Shown: positions 25,593 to 34,386, numbered from the stretch's first letter. The stretch is DNA of 55,295 nucleotides from Ruminococcus sp. (GCA_017437285.1 JAFSBM010000218.1:1-55295); one strand, 5' to 3'. The notes: generated from the sequence alone by a model not told the origin. Numbers and translations are program-made.

Positions 25593-27467
25593 ATGTCATA
25601 TAAAATGGGTTCGTTTGATGTTATTGTAGTCGGCGGCGGTCATGCCGGTGTTGAAGCGGCTCTCGCTTCTGCTCGCCTTGGCGTTAAAACTGCTATGTTT
25701 ACAATTTCTCTCGACCAAATTGCTAATATGCCCTGTAATCCGTCAATTGGCGGTACTGCTAAAGGTCATCTTGTAAGAGAAATTGATGCTCTTGGCGGTG
25801 AAATGGGTAAGGCGGCGGATAAATGTTTTATCCAGAGCCGTATGCTGAATCGTGGTAAAGGCCCTGCTGTTCATAGCCTTAGAGTTCAGGCTGACAGGGT
25901 TGAGTACCATAAATATATGAAAAAAGTCTGTGAGGAACAGGAAAATCTCTATGTGAAACAGGGGGAGATTTCTCAAATCATCACAGAAAATGGTAAAATC
26001 ACAGGTGTTGTAACTTCACTTGGTGCGGAATATAGCTCAAAATGTGTAATTATTGCTACAGGTACATACCTAAAAGGAAAAATTCACATTGGAGAAAGTT
26101 CCTTTGAAAGCGGTCCTGATTCTGCCCTGCCAAGTATTGGTTTATCTCAGAGTCTTATTGATAACGGCATTGAACTTCGTCGCTTCAAGACAGGCACGCC
26201 ATGCCGTGTTCATAAGAGAAGTATTGATTTTTCAGTTATGGAAAGACAAGACGGTGATGATGAAATAGTTCCTCTTTCATTTGAAACTAATCCTGAAATC
26301 CTTGAGAATAAGGTTAGCTGTTACACTACTTATACAAATAGTAATACACATGAAGTCATCATGTCAAACCTTCACAGATCACCTTTATACGGTGGCAGAA
26401 TAGAGGGAGTAGGTCCACGCTACTGTCCGTCAATTGAGGACAAAGTTGTTAGATTTTCTGATAAGCCAAGACATCAGCTTTTTGTTGAACCCATGGGATT
26501 ATCAACAGATGAGTATTATTTGCAGGGAATGTCATCGTCGTTACCGGAAGATGTTCAGCTTGCATTTTTAAGAACCATACAAGGTTTGGAAAATGTTGAA
26601 ATTATGCGTCCTGCATATGCCATTGAATATGATTGCTGTGATCCACTTCAATTGCTCCCTACCTTGGAGTTTAAGCAATTGTCGGGATTGTACGGTGCAG
26701 GTCAGTTCAATGGAAGTTCAGGATATGAGGAAGCTGCGGCACAGGGGATGGTGGCAGGTATTAATGCCGCTTTAAAAATTCTTGGCAGAGAGCCTGTTAT
26801 TTTTGAGCGTTCAGGTTCGTATATCGGTACTCTTATTGATGATCTCGTAACTAAGGGTTGCTCAGATCCTTACAGAATGATGACTTCAAGAAGCGAATAT
26901 CGCTTAATTCTTCGTCAGGATAACGCTGACCAGCGTCTAATGCCAATTGGATACGAAATTGGTCTTGTTTCTAAGGAAAGAATTGATAAGCTGAATGAAA
27001 AAATTCGTCTTACTGAAGCTGAAATTAATCGTGTTTCAAGTGAGAGTATTAAGCCTACACCTGAATTAAATGCTATGCTTGAAGAAAAAGGAACTGCACC
27101 TCTGAAAAATGGCTGCCGTATCATTGAGTTAATTCGTCGCCCACAGTTAAAATATAACGATCTTGCTATTTTTGATGTTAATCGTCCACAGCTTCCATAT
27201 GATGTGTGTGAACAGGTTGAATTGCAGATTAAATACAATGGATATATTGAAAAACAGTTATCACAAATTGAGCAGATTGAAAAGCTCGAACGTAAGTTAT
27301 TGCCGAAAAATACGGATTATAGCCAAATTCACGGGTTAAGACTTGAAGCTGCTGAGAAGTTGAATAAGATTCAGCCAATCTCAATTGGTCAGGCTTCACG
27401 AATTTCAGGTGTATCTCCTGCTGATGTTTCAATGCTCGTTGTATGGCTGAAAAAGGAACAGGGGTGA
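25593..27467 (+). CDS. mnmG: tRNA uridine 5-carboxymethylaminomethyl modification enzyme MnmG
   Basis: MnmG (GidA) is the FAD enzyme partner of MnmE. The 624-residue protein has the N-terminal Rossmann FAD motif [21 protein letters not shown] (about 9-29), the family motifs [23 protein letters not shown] and [40 protein letters not shown], and the C-terminal helical domain that binds MnmE. It overlaps nothing and is followed 4 bases later by rsmG, as in other Firmicutes. Confidence 0.97.
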   Translation: MSYKMGSFDVIVVGGGHAGVEAALASARLGVKTAMFTISLDQIANMPCNPSIGGTAKGHLVREIDALGGEMGKAADKCFIQSRMLNRGKGPAVHSLRVQADRVEYHKYMKKVCEEQENLYVKQGEISQIITENGKITGVVTSLGAEYSSKCVIIATGTYLKGKIHIGESSFESGPDSALPSIGLSQSLIDNGIELRRFKTGTPCRVHKRSIDFSVMERQDGDDEIVPLSFETNPEILENKVSCYTTYTNSNTHEVIMSNLHRSPLYGGRIEGVGPRYCPSIEDKVVRFSDKPRHQLFVEPMGLSTDEYYLQGMSSSLPEDVQLAFLRTIQGLENVEIMRPAYAIEYDCCDPLQLLPTLEFKQLSGLYGAGQFNGSSGYEEAAAQGMVAGINAALKILGREPVIFERSGSYIGTLIDDLVTKGCSDPYRMMTSRSEYRLILRQDNADQRLMPIGYEIGLVSKERIDKLNEKIRLTEAEINRVSSESIKPTPELNAMLEEKGTAPLKNGCRIIELIRRPQLKYNDLAIFDVNRPQLPYDVCEQVELQIKYNGYIEKQLSQIEQIEKLERKLLPKNTDYSQIHGLRLEAAEKLNKIQPISIGQASRISGVSPADVSMLVVWLKKEQG

Positions 27468-27471
27468 ATTT

Positions 27472-28176
27472 ATGCTGCCGAATTTTGAACTATCTTGCGA
27501 TGAATTTAAGAAGTATAATTTGGATTTATCGCAAGAAAAATATGATAAGTTTTGTAAATATGCTGAGTTTCTCGTAGAATATAATAAGAATGTAAATCTT
27601 ACTGCTATTACAGAGCCGAGAGAAGTTCTTATAAAGCATTTCATTGATAGCTCGCTTATACTGAATTATATTGATATTCCTGAGAATTCGTCTATTATAG
27701 ATGTTGGAACAGGTGCAGGGTTTCCTTCGGTTCCATTGAAAATAATGCGTCCAGATTTAAAAATTACGCTTCTTGATAGCCTTGCTAAAAGAATTGTATT
27801 CTTACAAAAGCTATGTGAATTAATTGAAGCTGATGCTGAATTCATTCATGGTAGAGCCGAGGATATTGCCAAAATGTCTGAATATCGGGAAAAATTTGAC
27901 TTTTCCTGTGCAAGGGCTGTGGCTAATCTTTCAGTATTATCCGAATATTGTATTCCTTTTGTAAAAGTAGGTGGAACTTTTATTTCAATGAAAGGACCAA
28001 ATGAAAATCCTCTTGATTCTGAAAGTGCAGTAAACATTCTAGGGGGAAAAATTTATGAAATACACAGCTATTCCCTTGAAAATGATTCAAGAAATATTAT
28101 TGAGATTAAGAAGATTTCGCAAACACCGACAAAATATCCAAGAAATAGCAGTCAGATAAAGAAAAAAAGTCTGTAA
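27472..28176 (+). CDS. rsmG: 16S rRNA (guanine-527 N7) methyltransferase RsmG
   Basis: RsmG (GidB) methylates G527 of 16S rRNA. The 234-residue protein has the SAM-binding motif IIDVGTGAGFPSVPLKI (about 79-95), LLDSLAKRIVFLQ (motif II), the ARAVANLSVLSEYC segment and KGPNENP. The N-terminal VNLTAITEPREVLIKHFIDS is characteristic. It lies 4 bases after mnmG and ends the cluster before a terminator at 28196. Confidence 0.95.
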   Translation: MLPNFELSCDEFKKYNLDLSQEKYDKFCKYAEFLVEYNKNVNLTAITEPREVLIKHFIDSSLILNYIDIPENSSIIDVGTGAGFPSVPLKIMRPDLKITLLDSLAKRIVFLQKLCELIEADAEFIHGRAEDIAKMSEYREKFDFSCARAVANLSVLSEYCIPFVKVGGTFISMKGPNENPLDSESAVNILGGKIYEIHSYSLENDSRNIIEIKKISQTPTKYPRNSSQIKKKSL

Positions 28177-28195
28177 ACCTTATGAAATAGAATAT

Positions 28196-28236
28196 AAAAT
28201 CCGCTTTAATGACGAATTATAGCGGATTTTTTTTAT
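28196..28236 (+). terminator. Terminator after rsmG
   Basis: AAAATCCGCT pairs perfectly with AGCGGATTTT; the stem is extended by TTAAT/ATTAT, and a run of T residues follows. Confidence 0.9.
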
Positions 28237-28314
28237 AGATTTTATTTCCTGAATATGATAAAATATATTCAACGCCGAAAATCGGTGAAAATGAAGAAAT
28301 GTGAGGACAATAAA

Positions 28315-29130
28315 ATGGCAGGTTTTCTTAACTTAACGAGAGAAAAGCAGGTAAATAAGGTATATGAGGTGGAGATTTCAAGGATTATTCCTAATCCAAA
28401 TCAGCCACGAACGGATTTTAATCAATCAGAAATAGTTCAATTAGCAGAATCAATTGCGAATAATGGAATTTTACAGCCTCTTTCCGTAAGAAGAATAGGT
28501 GATAATTTTGAGCTTATAGCTGGTGAAAGACGTTTAAGAGCAGCTAAAATGTGCGAATTACATACAGTTCCGTGTATAATTTATGAGATGAGCGATAGAA
28601 ATTCAGCAATTCTTGCTCTTGTAGAAAATATTCAAAGGCAAGACTTGTCATTTTTTGATGAGGCAGCTGCAATTGAAAAACTGATTTCTTACTATGGATT
28701 AACTCAGGAGGAAGCTGCTCAAAAGCTTGGGAAAGCTCAAAGTACCATTGCAAATAAACTGAGATTACTTAGATTATCAAAGGCAGAAAGGGAAATTATT
28801 TCAAAATTTAATCTTACAGAGCGACATGCAAGAGCATTGCTTCGACTGGGTAGTGTTGATGATAGGCTGATTATTCTTGATAAGATAGGTAAGTACAATC
28901 TGAATGTTGAGCGTACTGAGTCGTTGATTGATGATTATATAGGTAATCGTAAAGAACAGCAGAGCTATAAAAAGAGATCGCAGGTTTTCCAGAATGTTAC
29001 GATATTTCTAAATACCATTAATAAGGCTATTCAGACCATGCAGTCGGCAGGTATTGCGGCTGAATCTCGTAAAATTCAGGGCGAGGAATACGTAGAATAT
29101 AGGGTAAGAATTCCTATGAAAACGGTGTAA
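28315..29130 (+). CDS. noc: Nucleoid occlusion protein Noc (ParB family)
   Basis: Noc is a CTP-binding ParB paralogue that blocks division over the nucleoid. The frame is open from 28255, but the ATG at 28315 follows GTGAGGA by 7 bases, giving 271 residues starting MAGFLNLTREKQ. It has the CTPase motif LIAGERRLRAAKM, the helix-turn-helix LTQEEAAQKLGKAQSTIANKLRLL and a C-terminal domain (NTINKAIQTMQSAG...EEYVEYRVRIP) like that of Noc rather than ParB. The MAGFLNLTREKQ start could form the membrane-targeting amphipathic helix. The rsmG-noc-parA-parB order is that of Bacillus. Confidence 0.88.
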   Translation: MAGFLNLTREKQVNKVYEVEISRIIPNPNQPRTDFNQSEIVQLAESIANNGILQPLSVRRIGDNFELIAGERRLRAAKMCELHTVPCIIYEMSDRNSAILALVENIQRQDLSFFDEAAAIEKLISYYGLTQEEAAQKLGKAQSTIANKLRLLRLSKAEREIISKFNLTERHARALLRLGSVDDRLIILDKIGKYNLNVERTESLIDDYIGNRKEQQSYKKRSQVFQNVTIFLNTINKAIQTMQSAGIAAESRKIQGEEYVEYRVRIPMKTV

Positions 29131-29146
29131 TGTTCCACGTGGAACA
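29131..29146. promoter_or_regulatory. parS site 2
   Basis: TGTTCCACGTGGAACA, starting immediately after the noc stop codon. Confidence 0.92.
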
Positions 29147-29199
29147 TTTTTGTGAAACGGAGTACATAAAATTATAAAGAAATCGAGTATTCTTCATAG

Positions 29200-29241
29200 T
29201 GTTCCACGTGAAACATCAGCCAAAGTGTTCCACGTGGAACA
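29200..29241. promoter_or_regulatory. parS sites 3 and 4 upstream of parA
   Basis: TGTTCCACGTGAAACA (29200-29215; one arm of the B. subtilis type) and TGTTCCACGTGGAACA (29226-29241), 10 bp apart. They lie about 37 bp upstream of the parA promoter -35, so ParB binding could influence parAB transcription. Confidence 0.92.
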
Positions 29242-29277
29242 TTTTTTGTAAAAATTGAAAAAATCCTGCTGTATGTA

Positions 29278-29306
29278 TTTACTTTTCAAACAGGATGTGG
29301 TATAAT
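29278..29306 (+). promoter_or_regulatory. parA promoter
   Basis: TTTACT (29278-29283), 17-bp spacer and TATAAT (29301-29306) with an extended TGG just upstream of the -10. The parA start codon is 34 bases downstream. Confidence 0.7.
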
Positions 29307-29339
29307 ATATTATGTAAATCTGAAAGAAAGGATGATGTT

Positions 29340-30158
29340 ATGGGGAAAATTATTGCAGTCGCTAACCAAAAAGGCGGCGTAGGTAAGTCAACTACAGTTG
29401 TGAATTTATCGGCATACCTTGGTTCTCGTGGATATAAGGTGCTTTGCGTGGATTTTGATCCCCAAGGAAATTCAACAACAGGCTTCGGAATTAAGAAAAG
29501 AAATGTTGAAATTTCATCTTATAACCTCATTGTAGGAAAAAATAGAGTTAATGAGGCTGTTATAGTTACTGAATTCCAAAATGTATCCGTTATCCCTGCA
29601 ACTGAAACTCTTGCAGGAGCTGAAATGGAACTTATAAACATGGAAAATCGTGTAAACAGGCTTAAAATGCAGCTTCTAACGGTCAAAAATGACTATGATT
29701 ACATTCTCATTGATTGCCCGCCAGCTCTTGGTTCACTTACGATTAATGCCTTAGTTGCGGCTGATTCTATAATTGTGCCGATGTTAGCTGAATTCTATGC
29801 ACTTGAAGGATTGTCACAGCTTGTAAACACAATAAAAATCGTCAAAAGCAACCACAATCCATCCCTTGATATTGAGGGAATTCTCTTTACAATGTTCGAC
29901 GGAAGATTAAATGTGGCTAATGACGTAGTGGCAGAAGTTGAGAAATACTTCCCAAATAAGGTTTTTCAAACTAAAATTCCAAGAAATGTGCGTATTTCTG
30001 AGGCACCAAGTCACGGAAAACCTGTTATGTATTACGATAAAACATCAAAGGGAACTGATGCTTTTACTCTCCTCGGTTTGGAAATTTTGGGAGAACCATT
30101 AGAACTTCCGCAGAAAAAACGCAGAGGAATATTCAATTTTAAAAAGGAAAGGCAGTGA
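29340..30158 (+). CDS. parA: Chromosome partitioning ATPase ParA/Soj
   Basis: ParA is the DNA-binding Walker ATPase that moves ParB-parS complexes and, as Soj, modulates DnaA. The ATG at 29340, after GAAAGGATG, gives a 272-residue protein starting MGKIIAVANQKGGVGKSTT with the deviant Walker A (Lys12 region). CVDFDPQGNSTTG and DYILIDCPPALG follow. The upstream 15 codons in frame lack a ribosome-binding site and cross the -10 box, so they are excluded. parB follows 5 bases after the stop. Confidence 0.96.
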   Translation: MGKIIAVANQKGGVGKSTTVVNLSAYLGSRGYKVLCVDFDPQGNSTTGFGIKKRNVEISSYNLIVGKNRVNEAVIVTEFQNVSVIPATETLAGAEMELINMENRVNRLKMQLLTVKNDYDYILIDCPPALGSLTINALVAADSIIVPMLAEFYALEGLSQLVNTIKIVKSNHNPSLDIEGILFTMFDGRLNVANDVVAEVEKYFPNKVFQTKIPRNVRISEAPSHGKPVMYYDKTSKGTDAFTLLGLEILGEPLELPQKKRRGIFNFKKERQ

Positions 30159-30163
30159 TTTAA

Positions 30164-31006
30164 ATGGCAAAAGGCGGTTTAGGCAGCGGTCTTGACTCAC
30201 TTTTCAGCGATAACGCAAGTGATGTTCAGATTAAAACAACTCTCCGCACATCAGAGCTTGAACCAAATCGAGATCAGCCGAGAAAACATTTCTCAACTGA
30301 AACAATTGCGGCTCTTGCAGATTCTATCCGTGAACACGGCATATTACAGCCTATTCTTGTTCGCCCAATGGATAGCGGCGGATATCAGATTGTTGCCGGT
30401 GAGCGTAGATGGCGAGCAGCAAGAATGCTTGGACTTGACGAAGTTCCTGTTAATATCAAAGAACTTTCCGATATGGAAACCATGCAAATTGCTATTATTG
30501 AGAATTTGCAGCGTGAAAATCTCAATCCTATCGAAGAAGGAAAGGGATATCAGGAGCTTATTGAAAATTACGGAATGACGCAGGAACAGGTTGGAAAGCT
30601 TGTCGGAAAATCCCGTTCAGCTATTGCAAATGCTGTTCGTATTCTTTCACTTCCGGAAAAAATAATCAAATTGCTTGAAAATGGCGATTTATCCGCAGGT
30701 CATGCAAAAGCGCTGCTTACTTTTGATGATGATGAAATCAAAATTGCTGTTGCAAATCGTGCTGCCAACGGTGGTATGACTGTTCGTCAGCTTGAAAGAA
30801 TGTTGCAGACATCAGTTGAAAATCAGCAGAAGAAAAAAGATGAGAAAATCGACAATTATTTTGTTGAAATGGAAATTTCACTTAATGAACGCCTTGGACG
30901 TAGGGTAAAAGTTGACTACGGAAGAAATAAAGGGGCACTCATACTTGAATTTTATAATAAAGAAGATTTAGCTGCCTTAGCTGAAAAGCTGACAGTTGAA
31001 GAATAA
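30164..31006 (+). CDS. parB: Chromosome partitioning protein ParB/Spo0J
   Basis: ParB is the CTP-dependent clamp that loads at parS and spreads. The 280-residue protein starts with the ParB signature AKGGLGSGLDSLFSD, then ELEPNRDQPRKHFS, the CTP-binding IVAGERRWRAARMLG (about 76-90), NLQRENLNPIEEG, the helix-turn-helix MTQEQVGKLVGKSRSAIANAVRILSL, and the C-terminal dimerisation domain (about 225-280). It is co-directional with parA and followed 12 bases later by serS. Confidence 0.96.
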   Translation: MAKGGLGSGLDSLFSDNASDVQIKTTLRTSELEPNRDQPRKHFSTETIAALADSIREHGILQPILVRPMDSGGYQIVAGERRWRAARMLGLDEVPVNIKELSDMETMQIAIIENLQRENLNPIEEGKGYQELIENYGMTQEQVGKLVGKSRSAIANAVRILSLPEKIIKLLENGDLSAGHAKALLTFDDDEIKIAVANRAANGGMTVRQLERMLQTSVENQQKKKDEKIDNYFVEMEISLNERLGRRVKVDYGRNKGALILEFYNKEDLAALAEKLTVEE

Positions 31007-31018
31007 GGAGAAAAAAAG

Positions 31019-32308
31019 ATGATAGATATTAAATTTTTAAGAGCAAATCCTGATGTTGTAAAGGAAAATATCAAGAAGAAGTTTCAGGATTCAAAAATTG
31101 AGCTTGTTGACAAGGTAATTGATCTTGATGAGCAGTACCGTAAAACAAAGGTAGAATGTGATAACCTCCGTAATCAGCGTAAGGTTAAGAGCAAGGAAAT
31201 CGGCGGATTTATGGCAAAAGGCATGAAAGACGAGGCTGAGGCTGCGAAGGCTGAGGTTGCTGAGCTTGGCACAAAGTTAACAGAAATGGAAGAGCTTGAA
31301 GTTAAGCTTGAGGCAGATATCCGTGAAATCATGCTTGTAATTCCAAATATAATCGACGAATCAGTGCCGATAGGTAAGGATGACAGCGAAAATGTTGAGG
31401 TTGAGCGTTTTGGAGAGCCTGCAGTACCTGAGTTTGAAGTACCATATCACGTAGATATCATGGAAAAGGTTAACGGAATTGACCTTGACAGTGCAAGAAA
31501 GACAAGCGGAAACGGCTTCTACTATCTTTGCGGAGATATTGCACAGCTCCAGAGCTGCATTCTCTCTTATGCCCGTGACTTTATGATTGACAAGGGATTC
31601 ACATATTACATCCCTCCATTTATGATCAGAAGCGATGTAGTTACAGGTGTAATGAGTTTTGCTGAAATGGAAGGCATGATGTATAAGATTGAGGGCGAGG
31701 ACTTATACCTCATTGGTACATCTGAGCATTCAATGATTGGTAAGTTTATTGACACAATCGTTCCCGAAGGCGAACTTCCAAAGACTCTCACCAGCTATTC
31801 ACCTTGTTTCCGTAAGGAAGTTGGCGCACACGGCATTGAGGAACGTGGTGTATATCGTATTCACCAGTTTGAAAAGCAGGAAATGATAGTTGTCTGCAAG
31901 CCGGAGGAGTCAATGGAGTGGTTCCACAAGCTTTACAGCTACACAGTTGAATTCTTCCGCACACTTGACATTCCAGTACGTACACTTGAATGTTGTTCAG
32001 GCGATTTGGCTGACCTCAAGGTTAAGAGTATTGACGTTGAAGCATGGTCACCTCGTCAGAAGAAGTATTTCGAGGTTGGAAGCTGTTCAAATCTTGGCGA
32101 TGCACAGGCACGCCGTCTGAAAATTCGTGTTAAGGACGAGGACGGAAATAAATATTTCGCCCACACCCTCAACAATACAGTTGTTGCACCTCCAAGAATG
32201 TTGATTGCATTCCTTGAAAACAATCTCAACGAGGACGGCAGCATCAGAATTCCTGAAGCATTAAGACCTTATATGCGTAAGGACGTTATTGCAGTTCCTG
32301 AAAAGTAA
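31019..32308 (+). CDS. serS: Serine--tRNA ligase
   Basis: SerRS charges tRNA-Ser and tRNA-Sec. The 429-residue protein has the N-terminal coiled-coil tRNA arm (about 28-100), class II motif 2 in SPCFRKEVGAHGIEERGVYRIHQFEKQEM (about 260-290) and motif 3 in NTVVAPPRMLIAFLENN (about 382). The residue run YLIGTSEHSMIG replaces the more common LIPTAEVP motif, which places it in the variant clade found in some Clostridia. The short 12-base gap after parB leaves no room for a T-box leader. Confidence 0.93.
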   Translation: MIDIKFLRANPDVVKENIKKKFQDSKIELVDKVIDLDEQYRKTKVECDNLRNQRKVKSKEIGGFMAKGMKDEAEAAKAEVAELGTKLTEMEELEVKLEADIREIMLVIPNIIDESVPIGKDDSENVEVERFGEPAVPEFEVPYHVDIMEKVNGIDLDSARKTSGNGFYYLCGDIAQLQSCILSYARDFMIDKGFTYYIPPFMIRSDVVTGVMSFAEMEGMMYKIEGEDLYLIGTSEHSMIGKFIDTIVPEGELPKTLTSYSPCFRKEVGAHGIEERGVYRIHQFEKQEMIVVCKPEESMEWFHKLYSYTVEFFRTLDIPVRTLECCSGDLADLKVKSIDVEAWSPRQKKYFEVGSCSNLGDAQARRLKIRVKDEDGNKYFAHTLNNTVVAPPRMLIAFLENNLNEDGSIRIPEALRPYMRKDVIAVPEK

Positions 32309-32321
32309 AAGTCAAAAAATG

Positions 32322-32349
32322 GCGGAATGGCTATATATGGTCATTCCGC
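32322..32349 (-). terminator. Terminator of the trxA/DUF3789 operon
   Basis: GCGGAATG (32322-32329) pairs with CATTCCGC (32342-32349); on the minus strand it is followed by CATTTTTTG. It overlaps the end of the small DUF3789-like gene and may also serve serS on the plus strand. Confidence 0.78.
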
Positions 32350-32442
32350 TTCTTCATCGGCAGATTTTGCAACGGAGCAAAGGCACATTGTAAAAACTCC
32401 TACTGAACCGCCGACTACAGTACCAATTAAAAATCCAAGCAA
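32341..32442 (-). CDS. Tiny DUF3789-like membrane protein
   Basis: This 33-residue frame is missed by length cut-offs. From a TTG at 32442 it reads MLGFLIGTVVGGSVGVFTMC followed by LCSVAKSADEEAE: one hydrophobic, glycine-rich membrane segment, a Cys-Leu-Cys pair and a charged tail. This closely matches my memory of DUF3789 proteins, which are about 30-40 residues and of unknown function. AGGAGGTG lies 7 bases upstream. That ribosome-binding site is one arm of a perfect 12-bp inverted repeat (32449-32485), so translation may be controlled. It follows trxA by 49 bases. Confidence 0.75.
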   Translation of the reverse strand: MLGFLIGTVVGGSVGVFTMCLCSVAKSADEEAE

Positions 32443-32448
32443 AAAAAT

Positions 32449-32485
32449 CACCTCCTCTGATAGTATGCACCATTCAGAGGAGGTG
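32449..32485 (-). promoter_or_regulatory. Hairpin that buries the ribosome-binding site of the DUF3789-like gene
   Basis: CACCTCCTCTGA (32449-32460) and TCAGAGGAGGTG (32474-32485) are perfect 12-bp inverted repeats with a 13-base loop. In the minus-strand transcript the 3' arm contains the AGGAGGTG Shine-Dalgarno, so the folded RNA would mask it. Confidence 0.7.
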
Positions 32486-32491
32486 TAATCA

Positions 32492-32806
32492 TTATATTTC
32501 GAGCATTTTTAAAATATCTGCTTTTTCCCTGTAGCCGACAGCAACATTGTGAATTGCACCGTCTTTAACAGCAACAAGCATAGGAATACTTTCGCAGCGA
32601 AATGCAGCGGCAAGTTCAGGCTGGTCATCAACATTAATTTTTCCAACCTTGACTTTTCCTGCCATTTCTTCGGCAATTTCCGCTACAATAGGGGAAATCA
32701 TCATACAAGGGCCGCACCATGTAGCCCAGAGATCGAGGAGAACGATACCTTTATAATTGCGAACTTCCTCGTCAAAATTTTCTTTAGTGATATTAATTTC
32801 AGCCAT
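32492..32806 (-). CDS. trxA: Thioredoxin
   Basis: The ATG at 32806, preceded by AAGGAG, gives a 104-residue thioredoxin; the open frame further upstream overlaps the next gene and is excluded. The active site WATWCGPCMM is at about residues 28-37, with FDEEV and the cis-Pro segment SIPMLVAVKDG (about 75) also present. It starts one base after the ftrB stop codon, so the two are coupled. The likely electron donor is the adjacent ferredoxin-thioredoxin reductase homologue rather than NADPH-thioredoxin reductase, which is absent from the window. Confidence 0.95.
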   Translation of the reverse strand: MAEINITKENFDEEVRNYKGIVLLDLWATWCGPCMMISPIVAEIAEEMAGKVKVGKINVDDQPELAAAFRCESIPMLVAVKDGAIHNVAVGYREKADILKMLEI

Positions 32807-32807
32807 A

Positions 32808-33005
32808 TTATTTCTCCTTATAGTAGAGCATACAATGGCAGAATCCCTCAAAATCGGGATCTGCAATCTGCTCACGGAATTCTTTACATATACATTTATT
32901 TTCGGGAGTTTTAGCAAGGCGGCAGGGGCAGTAGCCGTCTTTTTTTTCAAGTCCCTCTTTGATTTTAGCTACAACAGCTTCATCGGGGTTAAGAATAACT
33001 TTCAT
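32808..33005 (-). CDS. ftrB: Ferredoxin-thioredoxin reductase catalytic-chain homologue
   Basis: The 65-residue protein contains three CxC pairs: CPC (26-28), CIC (38-40) and CHC (56-58), in the context GYCPCRLAKTP, CICKEF and GFCHCMLYYK. This is the pattern of the ferredoxin-thioredoxin reductase catalytic subunit, whose 4Fe-4S cluster and disulfide pass electrons from ferredoxin to thioredoxin. It is shorter than plant and cyanobacterial FTR-beta (about 110 residues), and Cys spacing differs (9 and 15 rather than 16 and 8). Position directly between a flavodiiron protein and trxA supports the role. Confidence 0.88.
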   Translation of the reverse strand: MKVILNPDEAVVAKIKEGLEKKDGYCPCRLAKTPENKCICKEFREQIADPDFEGFCHCMLYYKEK

Positions 33006-33014
33006 AATTTCACC

Positions 33015-34172
33015 TTATTTCAGCAACTCATCAGCTAAATCGTTGATTTGTGCAATATTTTCGGGTTTAAGAGCAGACTTAATGGAAACAGTTGTATTGG
33101 TAAAAGTGATATTTTTGGATTTTTCAAATTTTGCCTTGATACGTTTTGCAGCCATAGCAGCCCAAGAACCATTTTCAATGATACCGATTGTACGGTTTTG
33201 GTAATTTCTTTCAACTAAAGCATCAACATACTGATTCATAAAGGGGAACATTTCGCCGTTGTAAGTTGTAGTTGCAAGAACGATTTTACCGTATCTGAAA
33301 CCGTCCTCCACAGCCTCAGCCATATCCTCACGGGCGAGGTCAGCAATAGCAACCTTTGGGCAGCCTTTTTCGATAAGCTTATCACGGAGAAGTTCAGCAG
33401 CCTTTTTAGTATTGCCGTAAACTGATGTATAAGCTATGAAAATCCCCTCAGACTCAACACCGTAGCTTGACCAAGTGTTGTAAAGGTCGAGATAGTAGCC
33501 GAGATTTTCTGTGAGAATAGGTCCATGAAGAGGGCAGATAGTCTGAATATCAAGATTTGCAATCTTTTTAAAGAGAGCCTGCACCTGCATACCATATTTA
33601 CCTACGATACCGAAGTAGTAGCGGCGAGCCTCACAAGCCCACTCCTCCTCAACATCGAGAGCACCGAACTTGCCGAAAGCGTCAGCGGAGAAGAAAATTT
33701 TATCGCAGCTGTCATAAGTCATCATAACCTCCGGCCAATGAACCATAGGAGCAGTAACAAAAGTCAGCTCACGGCTGCCGAGGGAGAGTTTTTCGCCGTC
33801 ATTAACAACGAGAGTATTTGACAGAGCGAGGTCGGGGAAGAATGCACGGAGCATATCGAAAGTTTTAGCGTTACCCACAATAGTAGTATCGGGGTAATTT
33901 GCGGTAAAATCGCCGATACAAGCGGAATGGTCGGGTTCCATATGCTGAATTATCAGGTAATCGGGGGATTTATCGCCGAGAACTTCCTTGATATTTTCGA
34001 GCCATTTGTCGCCGAAGTTCACATCTACGGTGTCGAGAATGGCAATTTTTTCGTCAGAAATGATGTATGAGTTGTAAGCCATACCGTTTGGGACGATATA
34101 CTGTCCCTCAAAAAGGTCGAGTAAGTGGTCATTTACACCGATATAGTATACATTTTCTTTTATTTTATTCAT
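33015..34172 (-). CDS. fprA: Flavodiiron protein (FprA-type oxygen/NO reductase)
   Basis: FprA proteins reduce oxygen or nitric oxide to harmless products with electrons from rubredoxin or coenzyme F420. The ATG at 34172 has GGAGG upstream and gives a 385-residue protein. The metallo-beta-lactamase domain has diiron ligands in HMEPDHS (H-x-E-x-D-H, about 80), MVHWPE (about 145) and CPLHGP (about 225); the flavodoxin domain starts FIAYTSVYGNTKKAA (about 252). It heads a minus-strand operon with ftrB (9-base gap) and trxA, suggesting an oxygen- and thiol-stress unit. Confidence 0.94.
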   Translation of the reverse strand: MNKIKENVYYIGVNDHLLDLFEGQYIVPNGMAYNSYIISDEKIAILDTVDVNFGDKWLENIKEVLGDKSPDYLIIQHMEPDHSACIGDFTANYPDTTIVGNAKTFDMLRAFFPDLALSNTLVVNDGEKLSLGSRELTFVTAPMVHWPEVMMTYDSCDKIFFSADAFGKFGALDVEEEWACEARRYYFGIVGKYGMQVQALFKKIANLDIQTICPLHGPILTENLGYYLDLYNTWSSYGVESEGIFIAYTSVYGNTKKAAELLRDKLIEKGCPKVAIADLAREDMAEAVEDGFRYGKIVLATTTYNGEMFPFMNQYVDALVERNYQNRTIGIIENGSWAAMAAKRIKAKFEKSKNITFTNTTVSIKSALKPENIAQINDLADELLK

Positions 34173-34205
34173 TGGAATTACCTCCTGTACTTTTCTTATG
34201 AACAT

Positions 34206-34214
34206 ATTATACCA
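34206..34214 (-). promoter_or_regulatory. Extended -10 promoter of the fprA operon
   Basis: On the minus strand TGGTATAAT (extended -10) ends 34 bases upstream of the fprA ATG. No good -35 is seen, which fits an extended -10 promoter. Confidence 0.6.
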
Positions 34215-34334
34215 CATTTTAGAGGAAAATAAAAGTGACAAATGCAACAATTCTAAAAATTCTATGAAATTATTTGTAAAAATAGATTTATATAAAAGTT
34301 GATTATCCGATAATTTTTAATAGGTGTCTATAAG

Positions 34335-34350
34335 TGTTCCATGTGGAACA
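34335..34350. promoter_or_regulatory. parS-like site 5
   Basis: TGTTCCATGTGGAACA has a single centre change (CG to TG) from the other sites. It ends 7 bases before a -35 hexamer. Confidence 0.75.
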
Positions 34351-34357
34351 TTTTTTC

Positions 34358-34386
34358 TTGACACCTGAGGTGTGCTATGGTAAAAT
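34358..34386 (+). promoter_or_regulatory. Promoter of the guanylate-kinase-like gene
   Basis: TTGACA (34358-34363), 17-bp spacer and TAAAAT (34381-34386). The parS-like site lies directly upstream. Confidence 0.8.

Noticed and set aside
30990-31018. T-box riboswitch before serS
   Set aside because: Only 12 bases separate parB from serS, too short for a T-box leader.
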